From the NCBI GenBank assembly GCA_017434885.1, contig JAFSGE010000035.1, positions 108,869 to 172,868 on the forward strand: a stretch of 64,000 nt of DNA, in the 5' to 3' direction. The stretch is from Lachnospiraceae bacterium. Lineage in GTDB: Bacteria > Bacillota > Clostridia > Lachnospirales > Lachnospiraceae. The stretch's first letter is position 1. Each line of letters begins with the position of its first letter. Position numbers and translations under genes: made by a program. Shown here piece by piece: positions 1 to 8,190 of the stretch. A model generated the notes under the pieces. The model made no database searches. It was not told the DNA's origin and worked only from the letters and a program-made list of their open reading frames with translations.

Positions 1-58
1 GTAAGTCAGACGCCCCGGCCTGCTTTGCGATTGTCAGCATCTCTTCAATTGTCGGCAT
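1..58 (-). CDS. PilT-like twitching motility ATPase, N-terminal fragment (partial)
   Basis: The gene runs off the window edge, so only 19 codons are visible. They read MPTIEEMLTIAKQAGASDL. The AGASDL stretch is typical of the N-terminus of PilT/PilB-type secretion ATPases, where it continues as ASDLH. A GGAGG lies seven bases before the ATG at 58; another in-frame ATG at 64 is too close to that ribosome site to be used. It lies just downstream of sigK on the same strand. The family call rests on very few residues and is tentative. Confidence 0.5.
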   Translation of the reverse strand, partial: MPTIEEMLTIAKQAGASDL

Positions 59-77
59 TGTCATTCCTCCGTACTTT

Positions 78-716
78 TTATTTTCGCCCTTCAAAGCCCT
101 CTTTCAGCTTTTGCAGAGCTTTCTTCTCTATTCTGGAGACGTAGCTTCGGGAAATATGAAGCATCTGTCCGATTTCACGTTGTGTCACTTCCTCACCTGT
201 CAAAAGGCCGTAGCGCAGACAAATAATCTCCCGCTCACGCTCATCCAGCACTTCTTTTAACAAGCGGGCCATTTTTCCTATATTTTCACTTAGTTCCAAA
301 CGCTCTGCTACATCAACCTGCTCCTGCTCTATAATATCAAGAAAATTGATTTCGTTCCCTTCTTTATCCGTTCCGATGGGTTCGAACAGGGAAACCTCCC
401 TCGCCGTTTTCTTTTTGGATCTAAGTAGCATCAAAAGTTCATTATCAATGCATCTTGATGCATAAGTACTCAGCTTCCCCTTCCCCGCATCAAAGGAAGA
501 TATTGCTTTGATAAGGCCTATGGTACCGATTGAAATCAAATCCTCCATATCCTCATCCACATTTTGGTATTTTCTGGCAATGTGGGCCACCAGGCGCAGG
601 TTTCTCTCTATGAGAATCTCTCTCGCCATTTCGGCTTCTTCGCCGCCTCCCTCTTTTAGTTTCTGCAAATAATAAGCTTCCTCCGTAGGAGAGAGCGGTT
701 GCATGAACGTTTTCAA
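78..716 (-). CDS. sigK: Sporulation sigma factor SigK (no pro-sequence)
   Basis: Late mother-cell sigma factor that directs transcription of coat, cortex and mother-cell lysis genes. The 212-residue protein has sigma region 2 (NLRLVAHIARKY, then EDLISIGTIGLIKAI and STYASRCIDNE, about residues 39-93) and region 4 with a helix-turn-helix (TQREIGQMLHISRSYVSRIE, about 178-197). The GTDKEGNEI segment is characteristic of SigK/SigE. The chosen start is TTG at 716, preceded by GGGGG six bases upstream; an ATG at 704 would give a protein four residues shorter. The N-terminus MKTFMQPLSPTEE aligns with the mature part of Bacillus pro-SigK (FPQPLSSSEE), so the roughly 20-residue inhibitory leader is missing. 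The gene is uninterrupted, with no skin element. Confidence 0.9.
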   Translation of the reverse strand: MKTFMQPLSPTEEAYYLQKLKEGGGEEAEMAREILIERNLRLVAHIARKYQNVDEDMEDLISIGTIGLIKAISSFDAGKGKLSTYASRCIDNELLMLLRSKKKTAREVSLFEPIGTDKEGNEINFLDIIEQEQVDVAERLELSENIGKMARLLKEVLDEREREIICLRYGLLTGEEVTQREIGQMLHISRSYVSRIEKKALQKLKEGFEGRK

Positions 717-785
717 AAGGCGCCCCCAAAGTCATTTTTATTATTCTATGACTTTGCAAGGCTCTAAGTGCCTTTCCACTTAATT

Positions 786-1970
786 TTATTCCGTAAGCAA
801 AAACTCCGCCATTACCACATTACTGACATCCAAACCGAAATCACTGAGTTTTATCCTGTTTCCGTTTTCATCCTCCGGTTCACAAATTATAAGTCCCTGC
901 TTTTTAAGCTTTGCAATCAATCCGGGATATACCTCATGTATACTCTTCTGAAATGTCTCAAAGAAATCTTTCTCACTGATTCCTTCCGTAAGTCGCAATC
1001 CCAAAAACATATACTCCTCCATCTGTTCTTCCACAGACAATGACTGTATATCTTCTTTCAGATGCAACTCCGGTAAAGATATTTCCTTGTATTTCTCTAA
1101 TTGACCCATGTACTCTTCTATATCCGCGATATTGTGAAACCGTACATTATCTACCAATGATGCTGCTCCGATTCCAAAGCCCACATAGTCTCCCCGCTTC
1201 CAATACACCTTGTTGTGAATACACTCATATCCCTCTTTGGCATAATTGGAAATTTCATAACGGTGATAACCGGAATCCTTTAACATTTCATCCGTTATTT
1301 TATACATTTCCCGATCTGTTTCTTCATCCGGAAGCTCCGGCGGATTATCGCCAAATGGCGTTCCTTCCTCTAAAATCAAGCTATACGCCGATATATGCGT
1401 CGGCGACGGATTTAAGGAAAGTACCGCTTTAAGAGTCTTCTGATAACTCTCCACAGTCTGCCCCGGAATTGCTGACATCAAGTCAATATTGATATTATTA
1501 AATCCTGTTTTAACTGCATTTTCATAGGTCTGTAAAAACTCTTCATAAGAATGAATTCGGCCAAGACACTGTAATTCCTTATTATCAGCAGACTGAAGGC
1601 CGATACTCAGCCTGTTAATTCCTGCCTCGTAATATCCCTCCAGTTTCCGCAAGTTTACAGTTCCCGGATTCACTTCCGCCGTAATCTCTGCATCCTCTGC
1701 CACATCATAGTTTAATTTCACACATTCAAGCAACTGCTTCATCTCATTACCTGAAAGCAAAGACGGTGTTCCGCCTCCCACAAATACAGTTCTCACTTTG
1801 TACGCACAATACTTGTGGGATTCTCTTTCTATTTCCGAACTCAGACACTTCAGATAACGCGTCCTCATCTCATCTGTTGCCGGCGCAGAAAGGAAATCAC
1901 AATACAGGCACTTTCTGATGCAGAAAGGAATATGAATATAAACACTTAACGCACGCTTATCAGTTTTCAT
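786..1970 (-). CDS. hemW: HemW, radical SAM heme chaperone (coproporphyrinogen oxidase-like)
   Basis: Radical SAM protein of the HemN/HemW family, 394 residues. The cluster-binding motif CIRKCLYC (Cys17, Cys21, Cys24) sits right after the typical YIHIPFC start, followed by the FVGGGTPS and EVNPGT SAM-binding segments and RLSIGLQS. The length and short N-terminus fit HemW, which binds and delivers heme, rather than true coproporphyrinogen III dehydrogenase HemN. Its ATG overlaps the lepA stop by 11 bases, so the two are translationally coupled, matching the common Firmicutes order lepA-hemW. In many relatives hrcA follows; here sigK does. Confidence 0.9.
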   Translation of the reverse strand: MKTDKRALSVYIHIPFCIRKCLYCDFLSAPATDEMRTRYLKCLSSEIERESHKYCAYKVRTVFVGGGTPSLLSGNEMKQLLECVKLNYDVAEDAEITAEVNPGTVNLRKLEGYYEAGINRLSIGLQSADNKELQCLGRIHSYEEFLQTYENAVKTGFNNINIDLMSAIPGQTVESYQKTLKAVLSLNPSPTHISAYSLILEEGTPFGDNPPELPDEETDREMYKITDEMLKDSGYHRYEISNYAKEGYECIHNKVYWKRGDYVGFGIGAASLVDNVRFHNIADIEEYMGQLEKYKEISLPELHLKEDIQSLSVEEQMEEYMFLGLRLTEGISEKDFFETFQKSIHEVYPGLIAKLKKQGLIICEPEDENGNRIKLSDFGLDVSNVVMAEFLLTE

Positions 1971-3774
1971 CCAGTTTCAGCACGCTCATGAAGGCTTTTT
2001 GCGGAATTTCCACATTACCTACCTGACGCATACGCTTCTTTCCTTCCTTTTGTTTCTCAAGCAGTTTCTTTTTACGGGTAATATCACCGCCGTAACATTT
2101 GGCAAGCACATCTTTTCTCATTGCTTTTACGGTTTCTCTGGCAATTACCTTGCCTCCCACCGCCGCCTGAATCGGGATTTCAAACAAATGTCTTGGAATT
2201 TCATCCTTCAATTTCTCACACATTCTGCGGCCTCTTTCATAGGCGCTTTCTTTGTGTACAATAAAGGAAAGAGCATCCACTTCTTCTTTATTTATTAAGA
2301 TATCCAGTTTCACCAGTTCTGACTGTTCATAGCCCTTTAACTCATAGTCAAAAGAAGCATATCCCCTGGAACGTGACTTTAACGCATCAAAAAAATCATA
2401 AATAATTTCATTTAATGGTAACTCATATTTTAAAAGTGCTCTGGAAGCTTCCATATATTCCATACCGAGATATTTGCCGCGTCTTTCCTGGCAAAGTTCC
2501 ATAATAGAACCGATAAATTCGGTTGTCACCATGATTTCTGCGGAAACCACAGGTTCTTCCATATATTCAATTTCTGCCGGGTCAGGCAAATTGGAAGGAT
2601 TGGTCAGCTCAATGACATCACCGTTTGTCTTGTGTACTTTATAAATAACACCCGGTGCGGTTGTCACTAAATCCAGATTATATTCTCTTTCCAGTCTTTC
2701 CTGAATAATTTCCAAATGGAGCAGTCCTAAAAAGCCGCATCTGAATCCAAATCCAAGTGCAATGGATGTTTCCGGCTCATAATGCAGGGAGGCATCATTT
2801 AATTGTAATTTTTCCAATGCATCCCTAAGGTCCGGATACTTGGCACCGTCTGCCGGATAAACACCGCAATATACCATGGAATTAACTTTTTTGTATCCGG
2901 GGAGCGGCTCTGCGCAAGGTCTCTTATTGTCGGTAACGGTATCACCTACCGCTGTATCTTTTACATTCTTGATAGATGCCGTAATATAGCCTACCATACC
3001 GGCAGAGAGTTCTTCACAGGGAATAAACTGTCCCGCACCGAAATAGCCTACTTCCACCACATCAGCGGTTGCGCCGGTTGCCATCATGCGGATGCTTGTC
3101 CCCTTAGACACTTTCCCTTCCACAATACGGCAGAAAATGATAACCCCTTTGTAAGAATCATATAAAGAGTCAAAAATAAGTGCCTGCAGCGGATTATCTG
3201 CGCTTCCGCCGGGGGCAGGTATTTTCTCTACTATGGACTCCAGAACTTCCTCAATTCCGATACCGTTTTTGGCGGATATCAGGGGAGCGTCCTGGGCTTC
3301 AATTCCGATGACATCTTCAATCTCGTTTTTTACCCTGTCAGGCTCTGCGCTGGGCAAATCAATTTTGTTGATTACAGGAAACACTTCCAAATCATGATCC
3401 AATGCCAGATAAACATTTGCAAGAGTCTGCGCTTCAATTCCCTGTGCTGCATCCACTACAAGAATTGCACCGTCACAAGCAGCAAGACTACGGCTTACCT
3501 CGTAATTAAAGTCTACATGTCCCGGTGTATCAATTAAATTGAAAATATATTCTTCTCCATCCTTGGCTTTGTATACGGTTCTGACCGTCTGTGCCTTGAT
3601 GGTAATACCTCGCTCACGTTCTAAGTCCATGTTATCAAGAACCTGTGCCTGCATTTCGCGGCTTGTCAAAAGTCCTGTATGTTCAATAATTCTGTCTGCC
3701 AATGTAGATTTACCGTGATCGATATGTGCTACAATGCAGAAATTTCTGATTTTGCTCTGATCCATCTGTGCCAT
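1960..3774 (-). CDS. lepA: Elongation factor 4 (LepA GTPase)
   Basis: Ribosomal back-translocase GTPase. The G1 loop AHIDHGKST lies near the N-terminus, followed by DTPGHVDF (G3) and NKIDLP (G4), elongation-factor domains II and III, and the LepA-specific C-terminal domain ([18 protein letters not shown]). With the ATG at 3774 the protein has 604 residues, normal for the family. A GTG at 3829-3831 in the same frame would add 19 residues, but that extension is encoded by the end of a duplicated intergenic repeat and has no ribosome site. It is followed by overlapping hemW and preceded by the repeat block and spoIIP. Confidence 0.93.
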   Translation of the reverse strand: MAQMDQSKIRNFCIVAHIDHGKSTLADRIIEHTGLLTSREMQAQVLDNMDLERERGITIKAQTVRTVYKAKDGEEYIFNLIDTPGHVDFNYEVSRSLAACDGAILVVDAAQGIEAQTLANVYLALDHDLEVFPVINKIDLPSAEPDRVKNEIEDVIGIEAQDAPLISAKNGIGIEEVLESIVEKIPAPGGSADNPLQALIFDSLYDSYKGVIIFCRIVEGKVSKGTSIRMMATGATADVVEVGYFGAGQFIPCEELSAGMVGYITASIKNVKDTAVGDTVTDNKRPCAEPLPGYKKVNSMVYCGVYPADGAKYPDLRDALEKLQLNDASLHYEPETSIALGFGFRCGFLGLLHLEIIQERLEREYNLDLVTTAPGVIYKVHKTNGDVIELTNPSNLPDPAEIEYMEEPVVSAEIMVTTEFIGSIMELCQERRGKYLGMEYMEASRALLKYELPLNEIIYDFFDALKSRSRGYASFDYELKGYEQSELVKLDILINKEEVDALSFIVHKESAYERGRRMCEKLKDEIPRHLFEIPIQAAVGGKVIARETVKAMRKDVLAKCYGGDITRKKKLLEKQKEGKKRMRQVGNVEIPQKAFMSVLKLDEN

Positions 3775-3798
3775 TCTGTTCCGTGCCTTTCTAACTTT

Positions 3799-4126
3799 AA
3801 CAAATGCCGCTTCGCGTCGCTTGTTTTTCACATTTTCTTGTCCGGTGTTTTCACTCGCATGCCCGCACTCCGTGCTATCCTGCTGCTTCGCAGCTGCATG
3901 CTCTTCTCACCTTCGCTCTGCTCGGTGTTTTCACTCGCATGCCCGCACTCCGTGCTTCCCTGCTGCTTCGCAGCTGCATGCTCTTCTCACCTTCGCTCTG
4001 CTCGGTGTTTTCACTCGCATGCCCGCACTCCGTGCTATCCTGCTGCTTCGCAGCTGCATGCTCGTTAATGCTTGCGTGAAAAACAAATGCCGCTTCGCGT
4101 CGCTTGTTTTTCTACTGCAAGCATTA
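3799..4126. repeat. Composite intergenic repeat between spoIIP and lepA
   Basis: This gene-free stretch of about 350 bases is a layered repeat. An 80-base unit starting CGGTGTTTTCACTCGCATGC occurs at 3843-3922 and 3923-4002, with a partial copy at 4003-4063. An identical 31-base segment (containing ATGCCGCTTCGCGTCGC) flanks the array at 3799-3829 and 4082-4112. The promoter-distal copy is inside a hairpin whose outer arms are AATGCTTGC and GCAAGCATT (about 4068-4126). Each 80-base unit carries its own short hairpin (GCTGCGAAGCAGC on the minus strand). Because 80 is not a multiple of three, open frames crossing it are not genes. It may act as a transcript-processing or attenuating structure, or be a small non-autonomous repeat. 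Confidence 0.9.
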
Positions 4127-4128
4127 TA

Positions 4129-5520
4129 TCATACATCGCCGTTTAAAACAATGGAAATGATGTGGGCGAGAGGGTCGCAGGCATTCATAATCTCTTCTAC
4201 GGTATTGGTCTGGGCTCCCAGTTCAATCAGCATACTTTTAGGACACAAATGCAAGTTATACCGGTATGCCTTTAAATAAATTTTCCGGGCAATGCCGGGA
4301 TAATACTGATTGGCCGTCACCTGCGCCTGAAAGGAAAAAGCCAGATTTTCCTGTATGTACGGATTTTCCAAATAAGAGATATCGCCTTTATCTCTGATAT
4401 AACTCATTCCGTTAAAAAACATAAATCTTGCCGTAGGGCGCCCCTGTAAGTCAATTACCAGCTTTTTGCCTTCCTGCATTTCATCCCTGTGTAAATCAAT
4501 CACCACTTCTATGGTAGGATTCTCCTTAAGTATCGCTTCAATTTCGGGCAAAGAATTGGAATACGCATAATCCCTGTTTTCCACATCATATTTCCCTTTG
4601 TGGTGTAATACGCGAAAACCGTATTCTTCCGTTAATATTTCTGCCAGCCTGTCTCCAGCTCCCACAATGGTAGTCGATTCGTCTCCTTTCACCGAGTCAG
4701 CAAATGCTTCCTGGGAATGGGTATGATAAATCAAAATTTGCGGACCTTCCTGTTCCTTATCAACCGATAAATCCTCATACAAAAGTTTATCCAGCTTCAT
4801 ATATTCTTCCTTTAAGGACGTACTGGCATCTACCGCATAGAAGTTTGACAATAATTCTTCATATCCCCACTGTTCCTCCCAGTCATATGCATAAGAAGGA
4901 TATTTTGCAGGACTAAACTTATCTATATTAAGTGCCGCCTCAAGTTCCTGCATTCTCCTTTCATATTCAGCTTTATTCTCCGCCTCAGCTTCCTGTGTCA
5001 GTCCGATGCTTTCCCCTTCTGCTTCCCATCTGCCGTCAGACGCACCTGCTATCTGCTCCTTATAGCGACCGTTTTCCAATTCCAGTTCTGCAAGCGTACT
5101 GTTCTCTATATGCAATGCGTCTTCCCCATAATCAAGTTTCTCCTCATCAATATTTTTATCATCTTCATCACTCCCTTCTTTTTGCTGAAAAAACTCTTTC
5201 ATAATCTCGTCTTCCGTAATCTCTTCTTCCCGATTGTTTTCCATATATGCATAAACAGGAAGTATATTGTCAACAGAATGCTTCAAAAAAGCAGAAAGAC
5301 TATCCCCTTCTTTTTCTTCCTGCCAAAAAGAAGGCAATAAAAAAAAGGCATCTTCCATCTGACTGTTCAAAAAAGCCGTCAGTTCACCGGATAATCCGTT
5401 TGTTCCACTGTCTTTTGTTTGTGCCTTTTTCCATAAACCCGACAGAATATAACACGTGCAAGAAAATATAACTAGTGTTATTATTATAATTCTGATATTT
5501 TTTCTGCTTCTTTCTGACAT
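4129..5520 (-). CDS. spoIIP: Stage II sporulation protein P (SpoIIP)
   Basis: Peptidoglycan amidase/endopeptidase of the SpoIID-SpoIIM-SpoIIP engulfment machine. The 463-residue protein begins with a basic stretch and one membrane anchor (residues about 8-28), then a long acidic, Glu-rich linker, and a catalytic domain from about residue 260. The domain shows the family signatures ILIYHTHSQEAF, VVIDLHRDE and the C-terminal LIELGAQTNT. It lies 81 bases below gpr, and gpr-spoIIP is a conserved pair in spore formers. The acidic linker (EEKEGD, DEDDKNIDEEK) is longer than in Bacillus. Confidence 0.93.
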   Translation of the reverse strand: MSERSRKNIRIIIITLVIFSCTCYILSGLWKKAQTKDSGTNGLSGELTAFLNSQMEDAFFLLPSFWQEEKEGDSLSAFLKHSVDNILPVYAYMENNREEEITEDEIMKEFFQQKEGSDEDDKNIDEEKLDYGEDALHIENSTLAELELENGRYKEQIAGASDGRWEAEGESIGLTQEAEAENKAEYERRMQELEAALNIDKFSPAKYPSYAYDWEEQWGYEELLSNFYAVDASTSLKEEYMKLDKLLYEDLSVDKEQEGPQILIYHTHSQEAFADSVKGDESTTIVGAGDRLAEILTEEYGFRVLHHKGKYDVENRDYAYSNSLPEIEAILKENPTIEVVIDLHRDEMQEGKKLVIDLQGRPTARFMFFNGMSYIRDKGDISYLENPYIQENLAFSFQAQVTANQYYPGIARKIYLKAYRYNLHLCPKSMLIELGAQTNTVEEIMNACDPLAHIISIVLNGDV

Positions 5521-5601
5521 TCACTCACCCCGCCCGGAAATTGGACAAAACATAAATCGTAATAATATATGCTCCTTGGGGTATATTCATTCTCCGTCAG
5601 T

Positions 5602-6510
5602 CTACAGTTCAAAGGCACCATGAATAGCATCACATATAATATGGCTGATTTGTTTTATTTCATAATCCACGTCTTTCCCTGTTACATACATATTATAAAG
5701 TTCACCCATACTGTTTTGTATTTCTTCCTGCAGCTGCGCAAATTCACCTTCCGTTCCAACAAACATTTTTTGAAGAGCATCATTTACAATGGTAGCTGCA
5801 TCTACCACTGTCGGTACCCCCACTGCAATCACCGGCACCCCCAGACTTTCCTCTGTAATGGAATTACGATGATTACCCACGCCGGACCCCGGATGAATTC
5901 CTGTATTGGTAATCTGAATGGTACGGTTCAAACGCTTTGTCGACCTTGCTGCCAGCGCATCCACTACCAAAACCACATCAGGCCTGGTCTTTTCCACCAC
6001 GCCTTTTATAATCTCAGCTGACTCCATGCCTGTTTTTGCCATAACGCCGGGAATCAATGCACTAATCATAGGCATATGCTCCCGCCCGTAAGCCGCTTTG
6101 CCAAATTCCTTTACCATATGCCTTGTAATCAATAAATTATCCACAACATTAGGTCCTAAGGAGTCTGCGGTTACGTCCCTGTTCCCAAGTCCCACTATCA
6201 TCACCGATAATTCTTTCTCTATCTTGGGTATCACCGCCTTTAACTGCTTTGCCAACTCCGCTGATATTTCTTTATGATATTCTTCGTCCGGTTGTGCCAT
6301 GGCCGGAGCTTCCAAAGTCACATAGGTGCCGATTGGTTTTCCCAGGATTTTTGCACTGTTTTTGCTTTCAATAATAACCCTCGTCACCTTCACTTCACTT
6401 TCTTCATCATAAACTTCTTCAACCGATACGCCACGCAGTTCTTCACTTGCTTCTTCCGCACTTTCCCTGGCTTCCAATGCAAGGTCTGTTCTTATTTTAA
6501 ATCCGCTCAT
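5602..6510 (-). CDS. gpr: Germination protease (Gpr)
   Basis: Aspartic-type protease that degrades small acid-soluble spore proteins during germination. The N-terminus MSGFKIRTDLALEARE contains the known propeptide-type sequence resembling its SASP cleavage sites. Family signatures follow: IVGLGNRDVTADSLGP, MISALIPGVMAKTGME and VLVVDALAARS. The ATG at 6510 has GGAGG four to five bases ahead and gives 302 residues; an upstream frame extension to 6549 lacks a ribosome site. It is divergent from rpsT and followed by spoIIP. Expression in the forespore under sigma-G is expected for the family. Confidence 0.92.
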   Translation of the reverse strand: MSGFKIRTDLALEARESAEEASEELRGVSVEEVYDEESEVKVTRVIIESKNSAKILGKPIGTYVTLEAPAMAQPDEEYHKEISAELAKQLKAVIPKIEKELSVMIVGLGNRDVTADSLGPNVVDNLLITRHMVKEFGKAAYGREHMPMISALIPGVMAKTGMESAEIIKGVVEKTRPDVVLVVDALAARSTKRLNRTIQITNTGIHPGSGVGNHRNSITEESLGVPVIAVGVPTVVDAATIVNDALQKMFVGTEGEFAQLQEEIQNSMGELYNMYVTGKDVDYEIKQISHIICDAIHGAFEL

Positions 6511-6606
6511 AATTCCTCCGCATAGATGTTTTTCTACTACAGTATGCACTTTCCTTTCAGCAACTACTCTTTGAAAAATATTTTTTCAAATATTTCCAAA
6601 TACATA

Positions 6607-6635
6607 TTGACATATAAAGAAACTAAGGATAAAAT
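6607..6635 (+). promoter_or_regulatory. Sigma-A promoter of rpsT
   Basis: A perfect TTGACA (6607-6612) and TAAAAT (6630-6635) are separated by 17 bases. The roughly 85-base leader up to the gene holds an imperfect hairpin (TTAA-GAC arms around 6655-6683), which could take part in ribosomal-protein autoregulation; that part is inference. Confidence 0.8.
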
Positions 6636-6726
6636 AATATGCGTGTGTTTACATTAAGACGTCCGTGTCTCCGGCTTTAATGAAAACATCTCAAAGAACT
6701 GATGATTTTAATAGGAGGTGTACATC

Positions 6727-6990
6727 GTGGCTAATATTAAATCTGCAAAGAAAAGAATTTTAGTAAACAGAACAAAGGCTGAAAGAAATAAAGCTATCAA
6801 GTCCGGCGTTAAGACAGCAATGAAGAAAGTTCTTGCTGCTGTAGAAGCAGGCGATAAGGCAGTTGCTCAGGAAGCATTAATCGCTGCTACTGCTACTATT
6901 GATAAAGCTGCTACTAAGGGCGTTTATCATAAGAACACAGCTGCCAGAAAAATATCTCGTTTAGCACAGGCTGTTAACAAGATGGCTTAA
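6727..6990 (+). CDS. rpsT: 30S ribosomal protein S20
   Basis: Primary 16S rRNA-binding protein of the small subunit, 87 residues. The sequence MANIKSAKKRILVNRTKAERN and the Lys/Ala-rich helical remainder, ending KISRLAQAVNKMA, are typical. The start is the GTG at 6727, placed seven bases after AGGAGGTG; a GTG at 6718 lies inside that ribosome site and cannot be the start. It is the only plus-strand gene in the first 31 kb, has its own promoter and terminator, and sits next to gpr as in many Firmicutes. Confidence 0.97.
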   Translation: MANIKSAKKRILVNRTKAERNKAIKSGVKTAMKKVLAAVEAGDKAVAQEALIAATATIDKAATKGVYHKNTAARKISRLAQAVNKMA

Positions 6991-7019
6991 GTTTTAGCAT
7001 AATTATAGAATCAATAAAC

Positions 7020-7058
7020 AAACCAGTTCATACCGTCATGTGAACTGGTTTATTTTTT
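7020..7058 (+). terminator. rpsT intrinsic terminator
   Basis: An 11-base arm AAACCAGTTCA pairs with TGAACTGGTTT and is followed by ATTTTTTTA. It overlaps the stop of the convergent protease gene and could also stop transcription from that side, although the opposite strand lacks a long T run. Confidence 0.85.
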
Positions 7059-7769
7059 TATCTTCTCATATTCTTCTGCAATGACATCCGCAGGAACTGC
7101 CGCCACTTCCAGATACTGCGTTCCTCCTGAAAGCATTGCAATATAATTTCCGTATATATCAAACAGTCCGCAACCGGACATTCCCGGTTTGGTATAAGCA
7201 TCTCCGTAAAACATCTCTGCATCATAATCGGATAGGTACTTTCTGATTTCCACCACATTTCCGCTGTATTTTTGAGGATTTGCCGCATCAGATGCCATAT
7301 CAACCATAAAAAAAAAGTCGTTTTTTGTCAACTTATCATATTGTGAAATGTCTGTACGGACACTTTTATATTCGTAAAGAACCTCTTCCGGCAATTTCTC
7401 TATCGGAACCGAAAGAAATCCCACATCAAAACTTTCACTGTTTCCGAGCACTTCCGTCTCAACTTTTCTTCCGTCAAAAAAAGTCACATAACTGTTTTCA
7501 TCAAAATATTGAAGTACATGCCTGTTAGTGACAATAATAATATCTTCGTCCAAAAAATCATAAATACTTCCGCTTCCGTAATGATTGTTCCCTTGCACCC
7601 GCACACAGCTGCACAGTACATTTTGAAATGCCTGTTCCTCATCCGTCTGTGACGTTTCTCCTGCAATAACACTCGTTTTTAAATCATCCGTATCCTCTGT
7701 GCCGTAAGAAAATGCCGTCAGAAATGTCATACTGATGCATAACAGACACTGAATCATTCTTTTTTTCAT
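7050..7769 (-). CDS. Exported trypsin-like serine protease
   Basis: Secreted or envelope-associated S1-type protease, 239 residues. An N-terminal signal peptide (MKKRMIQCLLCISMTFLTAFS) is followed by a chymotrypsin-fold core. The likely triad is His in IIVTNRHVLQ, Asp in ESFDVGFL and Ser in KPGMSGCGLFD. The oxyanion motif reads GMSGCG instead of GDSGG, which is seen in the DegP/Glu-endopeptidase-like branch. The start at 7769 has GAGGAAAT before it; longer in-frame versions have no ribosome site. No PDZ domain is present. Target unknown. It is transcribed away from rnpB, whose terminator lies just upstream. Confidence 0.72.
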   Translation of the reverse strand: MKKRMIQCLLCISMTFLTAFSYGTEDTDDLKTSVIAGETSQTDEEQAFQNVLCSCVRVQGNNHYGSGSIYDFLDEDIIIVTNRHVLQYFDENSYVTFFDGRKVETEVLGNSESFDVGFLSVPIEKLPEEVLYEYKSVRTDISQYDKLTKNDFFFMVDMASDAANPQKYSGNVVEIRKYLSDYDAEMFYGDAYTKPGMSGCGLFDIYGNYIAMLSGGTQYLEVAAVPADVIAEEYEKIKK

Positions 7770-7784
7770 ATTTCCTCGCAAAAA

Positions 7785-8156
7785 AAGAAAATCAAGCAGA
7801 ACGATAAGCCGGGTTATGTCGTGAATGATCATCTATCTAGTACTGTCGTTACCGACAGCATCAAGCGACCTACCTGAAAGCTCACCGGGCCGGCTTAAAC
7901 GCTTTCTATTTGGTCTTGCTTCGAATGGGGTTTACATGTGCCCTGCCCGTTACCGTGCAGGCGGTAGTCTCTTACACTGCCTTTCCACCCTTACTACGGG
8001 AAATCGCTTTGCGATATCTCGTGAGCGGTTTATTTCTGTTGCACTAGCCTTGGAGTCGCCTCCACCGGACGTTATCCGGCATCCTGCCCTGCGAAGCCCG
8101 GACTTTCCTCACCTGCCTTACGGCAGCCGCGATCATTTATTCTACTTGATTTTCCT
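7785..8156 (-). ncRNA. rnpB: RNase P RNA
   Basis: Catalytic RNA of RNase P, which matures tRNA 5' ends. Read on the minus strand, it contains the universally conserved GAGGAAAGTCCGGGC, the AGACCAAATAGAAAGC-like internal segment, a TAGATAGATGATCA segment and the terminal ACCCGGCTTATCG. Helix P1 forms between GAAAATCAAGTAGAA (about 8155-8141) and TTCTGCTTGATTTTC (about 7801-7787). The U-run after P1 acts as terminator. The internal layout looks closer to the ancestral type A than to Bacillus type B, but this was judged by eye. Ends are accurate to a few bases. Confidence 0.95.
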
Positions 8157-8161
8157 TGAAT

Positions 8162-8190
8162 ATCATATCATTTTCTATACCGGGAAGCAA
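8162..8190 (-). promoter_or_regulatory. Promoter of rnpB inside the upstream kinase gene
   Basis: On the minus strand TTGCTT (8190-8185) and TATGAT (8167-8162) are 17 bases apart. The expected start point, about 8155, coincides with the 5' strand of RNase P helix P1. The -35 box lies in the last codons of the nucleoside kinase gene. Confidence 0.65.

Noticed and set aside
3679-4279. Three overlapping plus-strand open frames through the spoIIP-lepA gap
   Set aside because: They are readings of the same 80-base repeat in three frames, have no ribosome sites and are rich in Cys/His/Pro by repetition, not coding signal.
6540-6575. Possible sigma-G promoter of gpr (CATACTG as -10)
   Set aside because: The -10 element fits but the -35 region is a poor match, so I did not list it, although forespore control is expected for gpr.
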